Source of the DNA: Desulfovibrionaceae bacterium
Lineage (GTDB): Bacteria > Pseudomonadota > Gammaproteobacteria > Burkholderiales > Burkholderiaceae_C
Direction: 5' to 3'
NCBI GenBank assembly: GCA_009778355.1
Contig: WRJY01000135.1
Span: forward strand, 1 to 5,064
DNA: 5,064 nucleotides
Shown: one piece after another, positions 1 to 5,064 of the stretch
Position numbering within the stretch: position 1 is the stretch's first letter
How the letters are laid out: each line of letters starts with the position of its first letter
Notes under the pieces: generated by a model
What the model saw: the letters and a program-made list of their open reading frames with translations, nothing else
The model's database searches: none
Told to the model about the DNA's origin: nothing
Made by a program: the position numbers and the translations under genes

Positions 1-233
1 CCCACGCCAATGCGGATATGAGCCCGGTCTGCGTGCCTCTTGAGAACTTCAAGCAGCCGCTGACTGCAGCCGGTTTCACCGCCGAGCGGCGGCGTAATCG
101 CCACGACACGCAGGATTACTGGGAGTTTTCACGCGACAACATTGGAGTCACGGTGTATCTGCGCGGCAAGAGCCGCCCGTTAGAAGAAACGCAGACCTGC
201 GTATCGGCGGTGATCATCAGTGCTTTGTCTTGA
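1..233 (+). CDS. Hypothetical protein, 3' part; candidate immunity partner
   Basis: The reading frame is open from the left edge (codons in phase from base 3) to a TGA at 231-233, so the start probably lies outside the window. An ATG at 18 exists but has no purine-rich site in front of it. The visible 76 residues are soluble-looking and end in a beta-rich stretch (IGVTVYLRG, then TCVSAVIISALS). They contain one Trp, two Cys and a basic patch (ERRRNRH). I do not recognise the family, and no membrane segment or catalytic motif is visible. The stop overlaps the ribosome binding site of the next gene, so the two are probably co-transcribed and translationally coupled. A small gene directly upstream of a putative toxic protease is the usual place for its immunity protein. 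That role is inference from position only; it could equally be an adaptor or an unrelated gene. Confidence 0.6.
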   Translation, partial: HANADMSPVCVPLENFKQPLTAAGFTAERRRNRHDTQDYWEFSRDNIGVTVYLRGKSRPLEETQTCVSAVIISALS

Positions 234-238
234 GGGGG
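232..238 (+). promoter_or_regulatory. Shine-Dalgarno site overlapping the upstream stop codon
   Basis: GAGGGGG lies 8 nt before the ATG at 247 and overlaps the TGA (231-233) of the preceding gene. It decides the start of the metallopeptidase gene in favour of ATG 247 over an in-frame ATG at 220, which lies inside the upstream gene and has no such site. The overlap suggests translational coupling of the two genes. Confidence 0.7.
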
Positions 239-246
239 CAACGGAC

Positions 247-1557
247 ATGCCGACACCGCAAGAAAAACTGGATGCGATGCTCGACGCCTATCAGGCGGCG
301 CACAAAACCCCTGCGACTGATCCCGGCAAGCAACTGCGGGAGCTGATCGAGAAGACACCTGGTCTGAAGACCACGTTTCTCGACCAGATCGACAAGGGGC
401 GGCTGGACGGATTCGAGTCGCTCGCCACACCGGGCGCGTTGGGAGCCTATAACCCTTATGGCAAGATGATGGCGGTGTCCATTGATCAACTCAACGATGC
501 CGCCGCCGGTAAGGTGAGGACGGCCAACTCGCTACGTTTCACCCTTGGCCACGAAATCAACCATGCTGTAACGCGCGACGCCCGGCTGGCCGAGGACAAG
601 GCGCTTGAAGACAGCGTCAAAAGAATCGCCAACGGCCCGTCACCGCACGATTACACGGCCACATTGAAAGCCTACAACGACAGCGCCCGTTCGCGCGAGG
701 TCGGTGCAGAAATCGCGGGTTTCAACACGCTGGCTGCCTATGTCAGGCAACAGAATCCCAACGCAACACTTGGGGATTTGTACGAGGCATCACCGGACGA
801 CATGAAGGCGTACGTCGACTTCGATCCGACCAAGCCGGCGCCGGAGGCCTACAAGCTGAAAGCTGGACTGACCATTAACGAAAACAATGTACTGACCTAC
901 GACAAAAGCATGGGGCTGGACTCCGACAACAGCAAAAACTTGGAGATGCCTTCCACCCCGGGGAACATCAAGGCGATGGGGAAGTTCTTTTACGAGGAAA
1001 ACGGCTATCCCGAACGCAAGGTCGGCGGTGCGTTGAATTACATCGAGGGAATCGAACGCGCCGTGCCCCATGCTCCGGGCCATCCGGCGCCAACGGTCAA
1101 CGTCAGCCTCAAAGAGGTCGGCGTCACAGGCGTTCCGCTGCCGAATGGATTCAACGACACCAGCCCCCGACTTCAGCCGCCCACCTCAGTGCCGACGACA
1201 CCCGAACCAGCAACGCCCGCGCCTTCGGCATCGACACCCGCCTCCAGTCAACAATCTGGCGACCCGCGAGAGCAGCGTCAAGGTGAGTCGACCCCCGATA
1301 GCAACCGCATTCCGCAGACAGCCTCGGCCCTACCTTCTGCCGAAAAACCCAACCGGTTCGAGCAAGGCGCTGCCGGCCAATTGCTCAGCCGCTTTTTCGA
1401 TGGTGATCCAAAGGAAGCGGCCGAGAAATATGCGCAGACCCAGCAATTCAAGGACTGGGATCAATGGGGCAAGAACAACCATCAACAGCAGCAGCAACTG
1501 GAAGAACAAAAGCAGGCGACCCAACAGGAACAGCCCAGCCGCGGTTTCAGCCGTTGA
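247..1557 (+). CDS. Putative HExxH zinc metallopeptidase, candidate secreted effector
   Basis: A 436-residue protein. Residues 1-60 are mostly helical. A beta-like stretch (YNPYGKMMAVSID, 68-80) leads into FTLGHEINHAV, where H102-E103-x-x-H106 is a classic zinc-binding and catalytic HExxH motif. Downstream, SREVGAEIAGFN (149-160) offers E151 or E155 as the third, gluzincin-type zinc ligand. The catalytic part ends near residue 300. It is followed by a Pro/Ser/Thr-rich linker (about 305-365), a short helical segment (EQGAAGQLLSRFF, then WDQW) and a Gln-rich tail with five consecutive Gln (413-417). No signal peptide or membrane segment is visible. I recall this LGHE-x-x-H plus AEIAGFN arrangement from putative peptidase effectors of Xanthomonadales-type killing type IV secretion systems, which also end in Gln-rich tails. 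The canonical secretion domain (XVIPCD) is not clearly present, so the route is unproven. Base composition is lower in GC than the flanking core genes, fitting horizontal gain. Metallopeptidase is likely; effector role is inference. Confidence 0.72.
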   Translation: MPTPQEKLDAMLDAYQAAHKTPATDPGKQLRELIEKTPGLKTTFLDQIDKGRLDGFESLATPGALGAYNPYGKMMAVSIDQLNDAAAGKVRTANSLRFTLGHEINHAVTRDARLAEDKALEDSVKRIANGPSPHDYTATLKAYNDSARSREVGAEIAGFNTLAAYVRQQNPNATLGDLYEASPDDMKAYVDFDPTKPAPEAYKLKAGLTINENNVLTYDKSMGLDSDNSKNLEMPSTPGNIKAMGKFFYEENGYPERKVGGALNYIEGIERAVPHAPGHPAPTVNVSLKEVGVTGVPLPNGFNDTSPRLQPPTSVPTTPEPATPAPSASTPASSQQSGDPREQRQGESTPDSNRIPQTASALPSAEKPNRFEQGAAGQLLSRFFDGDPKEAAEKYAQTQQFKDWDQWGKNNHQQQQQLEEQKQATQQEQPSRGFSR

Positions 1558-1631
1558 CCGACGCGCGCCAATGCTGCGCCGGCCACTGGTTGCATCCCCC
1601 GCCCGCAGGGAGGTTGTCGCAAAAGCCCGTC

Positions 1632-1665
1632 GCCGATAAATTTCGGCAACGTAACCCGTTGTTTT
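1632..1665 (+). terminator. Weak tandem hairpins followed by TTTT
   Basis: About 75 nt after the metallopeptidase stop, two small hairpins lie back to back. One is GCCGA/TCGGC (1632-1636 with 1643-1647); the other is CAACG/CGTTG (1647-1651 with 1657-1661), followed directly by TTTT (1662-1665). The second has the order expected of an intrinsic terminator for the plus-strand unit, but a 5-bp stem and four T make it weak. The two stems share base 1647, so they cannot both form fully. The rest of the 201-base gap between 1557 and 1759 shows no gene. Confidence 0.25.
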
Positions 1666-1728
1666 CGCTGGGCGCGAACGACGCAACAGACGTGCTTTCG
1701 ACCTTTGGCCACAACCCCGCAGGAAGCT

Positions 1729-1758
1729 GGGGGAAGCCGCGCCAGCGGCTCAGGGGGG
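1729..1758. repeat. GC-rich intergenic palindrome, REP-like
   Basis: A run of five G (1729-1733), a perfect 6-bp stem AGCCGC/GCGGCT (1735-1740 with 1745-1750, loop GCCA) and a run of six G (1753-1758) directly abut the alkA stop codon. Read on the minus strand this is C-run, CTGAGCCGC, loop, GCGGCTTC, C-run. From memory, this layout matches a family of short hairpin repeats common between genes in Comamonadaceae. On the minus strand it could slow or end transcription leaving alkA, but no T tract follows. Repeat-family membership is recalled, not tested. Confidence 0.4.
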
Positions 1759-2409
1759 TCAATAACTCACCGGCGTCGGATCCAGCGCGCGCCACATGTA
1801 CCAAGTGGCCACGCTGCGCCAGGGCGCCCAGGCTTCGGCCACTTCGCGCGCTTCGATGCGGCTGACCGGCTCGCCGGAAAAGTAGTTGACGCTGATGCCC
1901 TTGATGAGGCCCAGATCGTCCAGCGGCAGCACGTCGGGGCGCATCAGGTGGAAGATCAGGAACATCTCCGCCGTCCAGCGGCCAATGCCGCGGATGGCCA
2001 CCAGTTCGGCGATGATGGCCTCGTCGTCCATCTGCTGCCACTGCTCGACGTGAATGACGCCGTTGTCGAAGTGCAGCGCCAGATCCACCAGGTATTCCAC
2101 CTTGCGCGCCGACAGGCCGGCGGCGCGCATGTCGTCCACCTTCAGCTTGAGCACCTGGCCGGGCGCCATGCGCCGGGGCAACGCCTCGAAACGGTTCCAG
2201 ACCGATTGCGCGGCCTTGACCGAAATTTGCTGGCCGACGATGGAGCGCGCCAGGGTGACGAAGGCATCGCCGCGCGATTCCAGGCAGGCTTCGCCAAAGC
2301 GCGGAATCAGCCGCTTCATGACGCGGTCGCGCTTGCACAGGTGGGCGCAGGCGTCGGCCCAGTAGGCCGGCGTGGTTACGCCGTTGGTGGTTTTTTTCGT
2401 CGTGACCAC
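1759..2409 (-). CDS. alkA: DNA-3-methyladenine glycosylase II (AlkA family)
   Basis: Base excision repair enzyme that removes alkylated bases such as 3-methyladenine from DNA, leaving an abasic site. It belongs to the helix-hairpin-helix (HhH-GPD) glycosylases. With a GTG start at 2409 it has 216 residues. SIVGQQIS (56-63) is the conserved helix before the HhH. IRGIGRWTA (139-147) is the HhH hairpin that grips the DNA backbone. LPLDDLGL (161-168) carries the catalytic Asp, probably D165. It is shorter than the 282-residue E. coli AlkA and lacks that protein's N-terminal TBP-like domain, as is usual for the short bacterial form. The start was chosen because AGGTAGG lies 7 nt upstream of GTG 2409. 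A longer form from GTG 2442 (227 residues) has no clear binding site. It follows cysS on the same strand, but the 234-nt gap with a large inverted repeat argues against a tight operon. Confidence 0.93.
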   Translation of the reverse strand: MVTTKKTTNGVTTPAYWADACAHLCKRDRVMKRLIPRFGEACLESRGDAFVTLARSIVGQQISVKAAQSVWNRFEALPRRMAPGQVLKLKVDDMRAAGLSARKVEYLVDLALHFDNGVIHVEQWQQMDDEAIIAELVAIRGIGRWTAEMFLIFHLMRPDVLPLDDLGLIKGISVNYFSGEPVSRIEAREVAEAWAPWRSVATWYMWRALDPTPVSY

Positions 2410-2416
2410 CGCTTTA

Positions 2417-2423
2417 CCTACCT
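2417..2423 (-). promoter_or_regulatory. Shine-Dalgarno site deciding the alkA start
   Basis: On the minus strand AGGTAGG sits 7 nt before GTG 2409. The alternative in-frame GTG at 2442 is preceded by AATTTTCGGGT, with no purine-rich site at the right distance. Confidence 0.55.
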
Positions 2424-2518
2424 GCGCGATGCGGTTGCGCACCCGAAAATTTCAGAACCGCCCGGGCCGGACTTGCCGAAGAGCAAACGACGCCTGTCTT
2501 CAACGAGCGCCCATTGGC

Positions 2519-2622
2519 ATGGCTCCTTCCCTCCTTGAGGAAAGGCAGGAATGAGGGCCAACGTTCGATGGTGACGCTGCTGGCCCCCATCCCGACCTTT
2601 CCCCAGCGGGGGAAGGAGGCAT
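2519..2622. repeat. Inverted pair of hairpin repeats between cysS and alkA
   Basis: Arm 1 (2521-2559) and the reverse complement of arm 2 (2582-2620) match at 30 of 39 positions when aligned by eye without gaps, with two further pairing bases on the outside. The spacer is 22 nt. Each arm is also a hairpin in itself. Arm 2 pairs 2596-2604 with 2608-2616 (9 bp, one G-T pair, 3-base loop). Arm 1 pairs 2525-2533 with 2537-2545 (9 positions, one mismatch, 3-base loop). This is the architecture of a REP doublet (BIME-like). I recall the motif of CCTTCCCC, loop, GGGGAAGG next to GGGATGGGGGCC as frequent between genes in Comamonadaceae. It could act as a terminator, RNA stabiliser or nucleoid-protein site for the cysS transcript; no T tract follows on either strand. 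The remaining bases 2424-2518 and 2623-2643 show no gene. Confidence 0.75.
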
Positions 2623-2643
2623 TCAAAAATACCTTGAAGCCGC

Positions 2644-4020
2644 TCACCGCGCCGCCTCCCAGGTGGTGCCGGCGGGCGAATCCTTCAGCACGATGCCGGC
2701 GGCCAGCAGTTCGGCGCGGATGCGGTCGGCCTCGGCAAAGTTCCTGGCCTTTTTGGCGGCGGCGCGGGCCTCGATTCGGGCCGCGATGGCGGCCTCGTCC
2801 AGCGTGCTGCCGGCGCGCAGAAAAGCCCTGGGCTCGCCTTGCAACAGGCCGAGCACGCCGCCCAGCGCCTTCAGCAGGCCGGCATCTTGCGGCCTGCGGC
2901 CGCGGTTGACTTCGCTGGCCAGATCGAACAGCACGGCCACCGCTTCCGGCGTGCCGAAGTCCTCGTCCATTGCCGCCTTGAAGCGGGCGGCAAAGGGGTT
3001 GCTCCAGTCGATGTCCGCCGCTTGGGCGGCCACCGCGTCCAGCGCCGTGTACAGGCGCCGGAGCGCCGCGCGCGCGTCGCGCAGGTGCGCGTCGCTGTAG
3101 TTCAGCGGGCTGCGGTAGTGCGCCCGGACGATGAAAAAGCGCAGCGTCTCGGCGTCGAACTGCTCCAGCACCTCGCGGATGGTGAAGAAGTTGCCCAGCG
3201 ACTTGGACATCTTCTCGCTGTCGATATTGACAAAGCCGTTGTGCATCCACACCCGCGCCAGCGGCGCGCCGCCCGCGCCTTCGCTCTGGGCGATTTCGTT
3301 TTCGTGGTGCGGAAACAGCAGGTCGGCGCCGCCGCCGTGAATGTCGAAGCTCTGGCCCAGCAGGGCGCAACTCATGGCCGAGCATTCCAGGTGCCAGCCG
3401 GGGCGGCCCAGGCCAAAGGGGCTGTCCCACCTAGCGCCCTCCGGCTCGGTGGGCTTGGCGGACTTCCACAGCACGAAGTCCAGCGGGTCACGCTTGTCCC
3501 CGTCCACGGCCACGCGCTCGCCGGCCTGCAGCTCGTCCAGCGTCTTGCCCGACAGCTTGCCGTAGCCGGGGAATTTGCGCACCGCGAAGTTCACGTCGCC
3601 GCTGGCCGAGCGGTAGGCCAGGCCCTGCTCTTGCAGTTTGCGCACGAGATCCAGCATCTGCGGCACGTAGTCGGTGGCGCGCGGGTCGTGCGTGGGGCGC
3701 TCCACGCCCAGGGCGTCGAAGTCGCGGTACATCTCGGCGATCATGCCGTCAGTGAGTTGGCGGATGCTCTGTCCGCTGGCGAGCGCGCGGCGGATGATCT
3801 TGTCCTCGATGTCGGTGATGTTGCGCACGAACGTGACCCGCAAGCCGCTGGCCTTGAGCCAGCGTTGCACCACGTCGAAGGCGACGACCGAGCGCGCATG
3901 ACCGATGTGGCACAGGTCATAGACGGTCATGCCGCACACGTACATGCGCACGTGGCCGGGCTGCGCCGGCGAAAAATCCGCCAATGCGCGGGTCAGTGTG
4001 TTGTGGATGCGCAGGGTCAT
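2644..4020 (-). CDS. cysS: Cysteinyl-tRNA synthetase
   Basis: Cytoplasmic class I aminoacyl-tRNA synthetase that charges tRNA-Cys with cysteine using ATP; essential for translation. It is 458 residues, close to the 461 of E. coli CysS, and complete. The zinc site that selects cysteine is intact: C29 (VCGMTVYD), C213 (WHLECS), H238 and E242 (PHHENE). The ATP-binding signatures are present as HIGH (38-41, in CHIGHAR) and KMSKS (270-274). The anticodon-binding helical region and a C-terminal segment with KKARNFAEADRIRAEL (423-438) follow, as expected for the family. The ATG at 4020 gives the usual family N-terminus (MTLRIHNTL), although no good Shine-Dalgarno site precedes it. It is transcribed divergently from the TPR gene. 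No promoter for it could be picked out with confidence in the 182-base divergent gap. Nothing is missing or unusual in the protein. Confidence 0.99.
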   Translation of the reverse strand: MTLRIHNTLTRALADFSPAQPGHVRMYVCGMTVYDLCHIGHARSVVAFDVVQRWLKASGLRVTFVRNITDIEDKIIRRALASGQSIRQLTDGMIAEMYRDFDALGVERPTHDPRATDYVPQMLDLVRKLQEQGLAYRSASGDVNFAVRKFPGYGKLSGKTLDELQAGERVAVDGDKRDPLDFVLWKSAKPTEPEGARWDSPFGLGRPGWHLECSAMSCALLGQSFDIHGGGADLLFPHHENEIAQSEGAGGAPLARVWMHNGFVNIDSEKMSKSLGNFFTIREVLEQFDAETLRFFIVRAHYRSPLNYSDAHLRDARAALRRLYTALDAVAAQAADIDWSNPFAARFKAAMDEDFGTPEAVAVLFDLASEVNRGRRPQDAGLLKALGGVLGLLQGEPRAFLRAGSTLDEAAIAARIEARAAAKKARNFAEADRIRAELLAAGIVLKDSPAGTTWEAAR

Positions 4021-4109
4021 TGACGCGGCGGGGGGACAGGTCCGAAAGTTCGGTGCTCGACTGAAGGCACCCCGGCTCGCGGTGGCGCGGAGTTCCTGCC
4101 AGACGGGTC

Positions 4110-4136
4110 TTTTCTTCCGGCCCGCTTGGCTACAAT
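4110..4136 (+). promoter_or_regulatory. Candidate sigma-70 promoter for the TPR gene
   Basis: TACAAT at 4131-4136 matches five of six bases of the -10 consensus. The -35 is poor: TTTTCT at 4110-4115 (15-nt spacer) is the best I see in the T-rich stretch 4108-4117. Transcription would begin near 4143. That leaves only about 6 nt before an in-frame ATG at 4149 but about 60 nt before the ATG pair at 4203/4206, which supports the later start for the TPR protein. Confidence 0.5.
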
Positions 4137-4202
4137 GGCCCGCAGTATATGACGCCGCCCGCCCGGCGCGGCGGCAAAATTCCCCCGATTGCCCGCCTGC
4201 CG

Positions 4203-4751
4203 ATGATGCACAGCCCCTTTTTCCCGCCGTTTGGCTCGTGGCCGCGCGCCGCGCTGCTGGCCTGCGGCCTGTGGCTGGCGCTGCCCGCGCTGGCCGACGA
4301 GTACGCCGAAGTCCAGCGCCTGCAAAAGAGCGGCCAGACCGCCGAGGCGCTGGCGCGCGCCGAGGAGTACATCGCCGCCAACCCGGACGACCCGCAAATG
4401 CGCTTCATCAAGGCCAACCTCCTGGCCGCCAGCCGGCGCGCCGGCGAGGCCGAGCAACTGCTGCTGCAAATGACGCGCGAAACCCCCGAACTGCCCGAGC
4501 CCTGGAACAACCTGGCCGTGCTGCACGCCGCCCAGGGCCAGCTCGACATGGCGCTGTCCGAATTGCAGTCCGCCCTGCGCCTGAACCCCGGCTACGCCAC
4601 CGCGCTGGAAAACCTGGGCGATGTGCAGGCGCGGCTGGCGCTGCAGGCCTGGCAGCGCGCCCGCCAACTGGACGGCGGCAACCAGCGGCTGCCGCCCAAG
4701 ATCGAGGCCCTGCACGGCGCGCTGGGCGCTGCTTCCAAGCCCGCCAATTGA
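4203..4751 (+). CDS. Exported tetratricopeptide repeat protein
   Basis: A 182-residue protein predicted to be exported. The N-terminus has an h-region AALLACGLWLALPALA (16-31) ending in an ALA signal peptidase I site before DEYAEV, so the mature protein is periplasmic. About four TPR helix pairs follow (about 33-62, 64-96, 98-131, 132-156), the clearest being PWNNLAVLHAAQGQLDMA and ALENLGDVQARLA. A short Ala-rich tail closes it. TPRs bind partner proteins; no catalytic motif is visible and the partner is unknown. The start at ATG 4203 (or ATG 4206, directly after) was chosen over ATG 4149 because the promoter candidate places the transcript start at about 4143 and because 4203 gives a normal-length signal peptide. 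None of these starts has a good Shine-Dalgarno site. The cyclophilin gene follows on the same strand after 75 nt, so a role in envelope protein folding or assembly is possible; this is inference from position. Confidence 0.85.
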   Translation: MMHSPFFPPFGSWPRAALLACGLWLALPALADEYAEVQRLQKSGQTAEALARAEEYIAANPDDPQMRFIKANLLAASRRAGEAEQLLLQMTRETPELPEPWNNLAVLHAAQGQLDMALSELQSALRLNPGYATALENLGDVQARLALQAWQRARQLDGGNQRLPPKIEALHGALGAASKPAN

Positions 4752-4755
4752 CGCT

Positions 4756-4794
4756 GGCCGGGCCTGCCAGCGGCGCCCGGCCTTTCCCATTTTC
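4756..4794 (+). terminator. Possible intrinsic terminator or attenuator after the TPR gene
   Basis: Four bases after the TPR stop codon a perfect 8-bp GC stem forms: GGCCGGGC (4756-4763) with GCCCGGCC (4775-4782). The 11-base loop contains a small GCC/GGC mini-stem. TTTCCCATTTTC follows. The stem is strong but the T tract is interrupted, so termination may be partial, leaving some read-through into the cyclophilin gene. Confidence 0.45.
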
Positions 4795-4812
4795 GATACA
4801 TATCTGCTGTTT

Positions 4813-4818
4813 CAGGAG
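4813..4818 (+). promoter_or_regulatory. Strong Shine-Dalgarno site of the cyclophilin gene
   Basis: CAGGAG lies 8 nt before the ATG at 4827 and fixes that start. No convincing promoter is visible between the hairpin ending at 4782 and this site, so the gene may depend on read-through from the TPR gene. Confidence 0.65.
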
Positions 4819-4826
4819 CACTTTTC

Positions 4827-5064
4827 ATGACATTGACCCGCAGAACCCTGACGCGCCTGGCCGCCGGCGCGGCCACCGCCGCCGCCTTGCTGGCCGCCCT
4901 GCCCGCCCAGGCCGCCGACCCCAAGGTGAAATTCACCACCACCGAGGGCGATTTCGTCATCGAGCTGTACCCCGGCAAGGCGCCCAAGACGGTCGAGAAC
5001 TTTCTGCAATACGTCAAGGACAAGCACTACGACGGCACGATCTTCCACCGCGTCATCAAGAACT
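4827..5064 (+). CDS. ppiA: Periplasmic cyclophilin-type peptidyl-prolyl isomerase, 5' part
   Basis: The first 79 residues of a cyclophilin that catalyses cis-trans isomerisation of X-Pro bonds during protein folding; the gene runs off the right edge. Residues 1-30 are a signal peptide: TRRTLTRLA n-region, Ala/Leu-rich core, AQA|AD cleavage near 29. This places the enzyme in the periplasm and makes it a PpiA-type rather than the cytoplasmic PpiB. The mature start KVKFTTTEGDFVIELYP is the first cyclophilin strand pair. KAPKTVENFLQYV is the conserved first helix. YDGTIFHRVIKN (68-79) contains the catalytic Arg, R75. The n-region has two adjacent arginines resembling, but not fully matching, a Tat motif; Sec export is the family norm. 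From memory, a second, cytoplasmic cyclophilin gene often follows in related genomes, but it lies outside this window. Confidence 0.95.
   Translation, partial: MTLTRRTLTRLAAGAATAAALLAALPAQAADPKVKFTTTEGDFVIELYPGKAPKTVENFLQYVKDKHYDGTIFHRVIKN

Noticed and set aside
220..246. Upstream ATG at 220 as the metallopeptidase start
   Set aside because: It lies inside the preceding gene and lacks a ribosome binding site, whereas ATG 247 has GAGGGGG at 8 nt spacing.
1558..1758. Possible tRNA fragment or attachment site in the convergent gap
   Set aside because: No cloverleaf or T-loop sequence and no direct repeat could be found; only small hairpins are present.
1547..2338. Minus-strand frame of 263 codons overlapping alkA, and the plus-strand frame at 1705-2538
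   Set aside because: Both are shifted-frame or antisense shadows of alkA with Arg/Gly/Ala-biased translation; the HhH and catalytic motifs are only in the chosen frame.
2839..4023. Long plus-strand open frame (394 codons) opposite cysS
   Set aside because: It is antisense to an unmistakable, complete cysS; its translation is Ala/Val/Arg/Gln-rich low-complexity of the kind GC-rich DNA produces on the opposite strand.
4245..4265. Lipobox-like LLAC in the TPR protein signal peptide
   Set aside because: The hydrophobic core continues well past the Cys to an ALA cleavage site, and only about five hydrophobic residues precede the Cys, so signal peptidase I cleavage is more likely than lipidation.
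4017..4790. Minus-strand open frame of 257 codons opposite the TPR gene
   Set aside because: It is rich in Gly, Gln and Arg with no recognisable motif and lies over the TPR gene, which has a signal peptide and clear repeats on the other strand.
1..5064. CRISPR array, transposase or other mobile-element gene
   Set aside because: No regularly spaced direct repeats and no recognisable transposase or integrase motif were seen on either strand.

Overview
The window looks like the chromosome of a high-GC betaproteobacterium, most likely a Comamonadaceae-type member of the Burkholderiales. The main reasons are the block of housekeeping genes on its right side (short-form AlkA glycosylase, cysteinyl-tRNA synthetase, an exported TPR protein, a periplasmic cyclophilin) and GC-rich hairpin repeats between genes of a kind I recall from that family. 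The taxon is inferred from remembered gene order and composition; no marker RNA gene is present.

Layout: (a) 1-1557, plus strand, is an accessory two-gene unit. The 3' end of an unrecognised gene is followed 13 nt later by a 436-residue protein. That protein has an N-terminal HEINH zinc-metallopeptidase motif, a Pro/Ser/Thr-rich linker and a short Gln-rich tail. Gene order, likely translational coupling and domain layout suggest an immunity-effector pair, with the protease as a secreted antibacterial toxin. (b) 1558-1758 is a convergent gap with no gene; it holds small hairpins and one GC-rich repeat-like palindrome. (c) 1759-2409, minus strand, is a DNA-3-methyladenine glycosylase. (d) 2410-2643 holds that gene's ribosome binding site and a roughly 100-bp inverted repeat built of two hairpin-forming arms. 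(e) 2644-4020, minus strand, is a complete cysS. (f) 4021-4202 is a divergent promoter region with one good -10 candidate facing right. (g) 4203-4751, plus strand, is an exported TPR protein, followed by a hairpin that may terminate transcription. (h) 4827 to the right edge is the 5' part of a periplasmic cyclophilin gene with a strong ribosome binding site.

The right side is ordinary core genome: base excision repair, translation and envelope protein folding. The left side is visibly less GC-rich (33/60 GC at 901-960 against 48/60 at 2761-2820, counted by hand) and looks like an inserted cassette. The strongest candidate for something new is the metallopeptidase with its small upstream partner. 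Its activity, secretion route and target are all inference.
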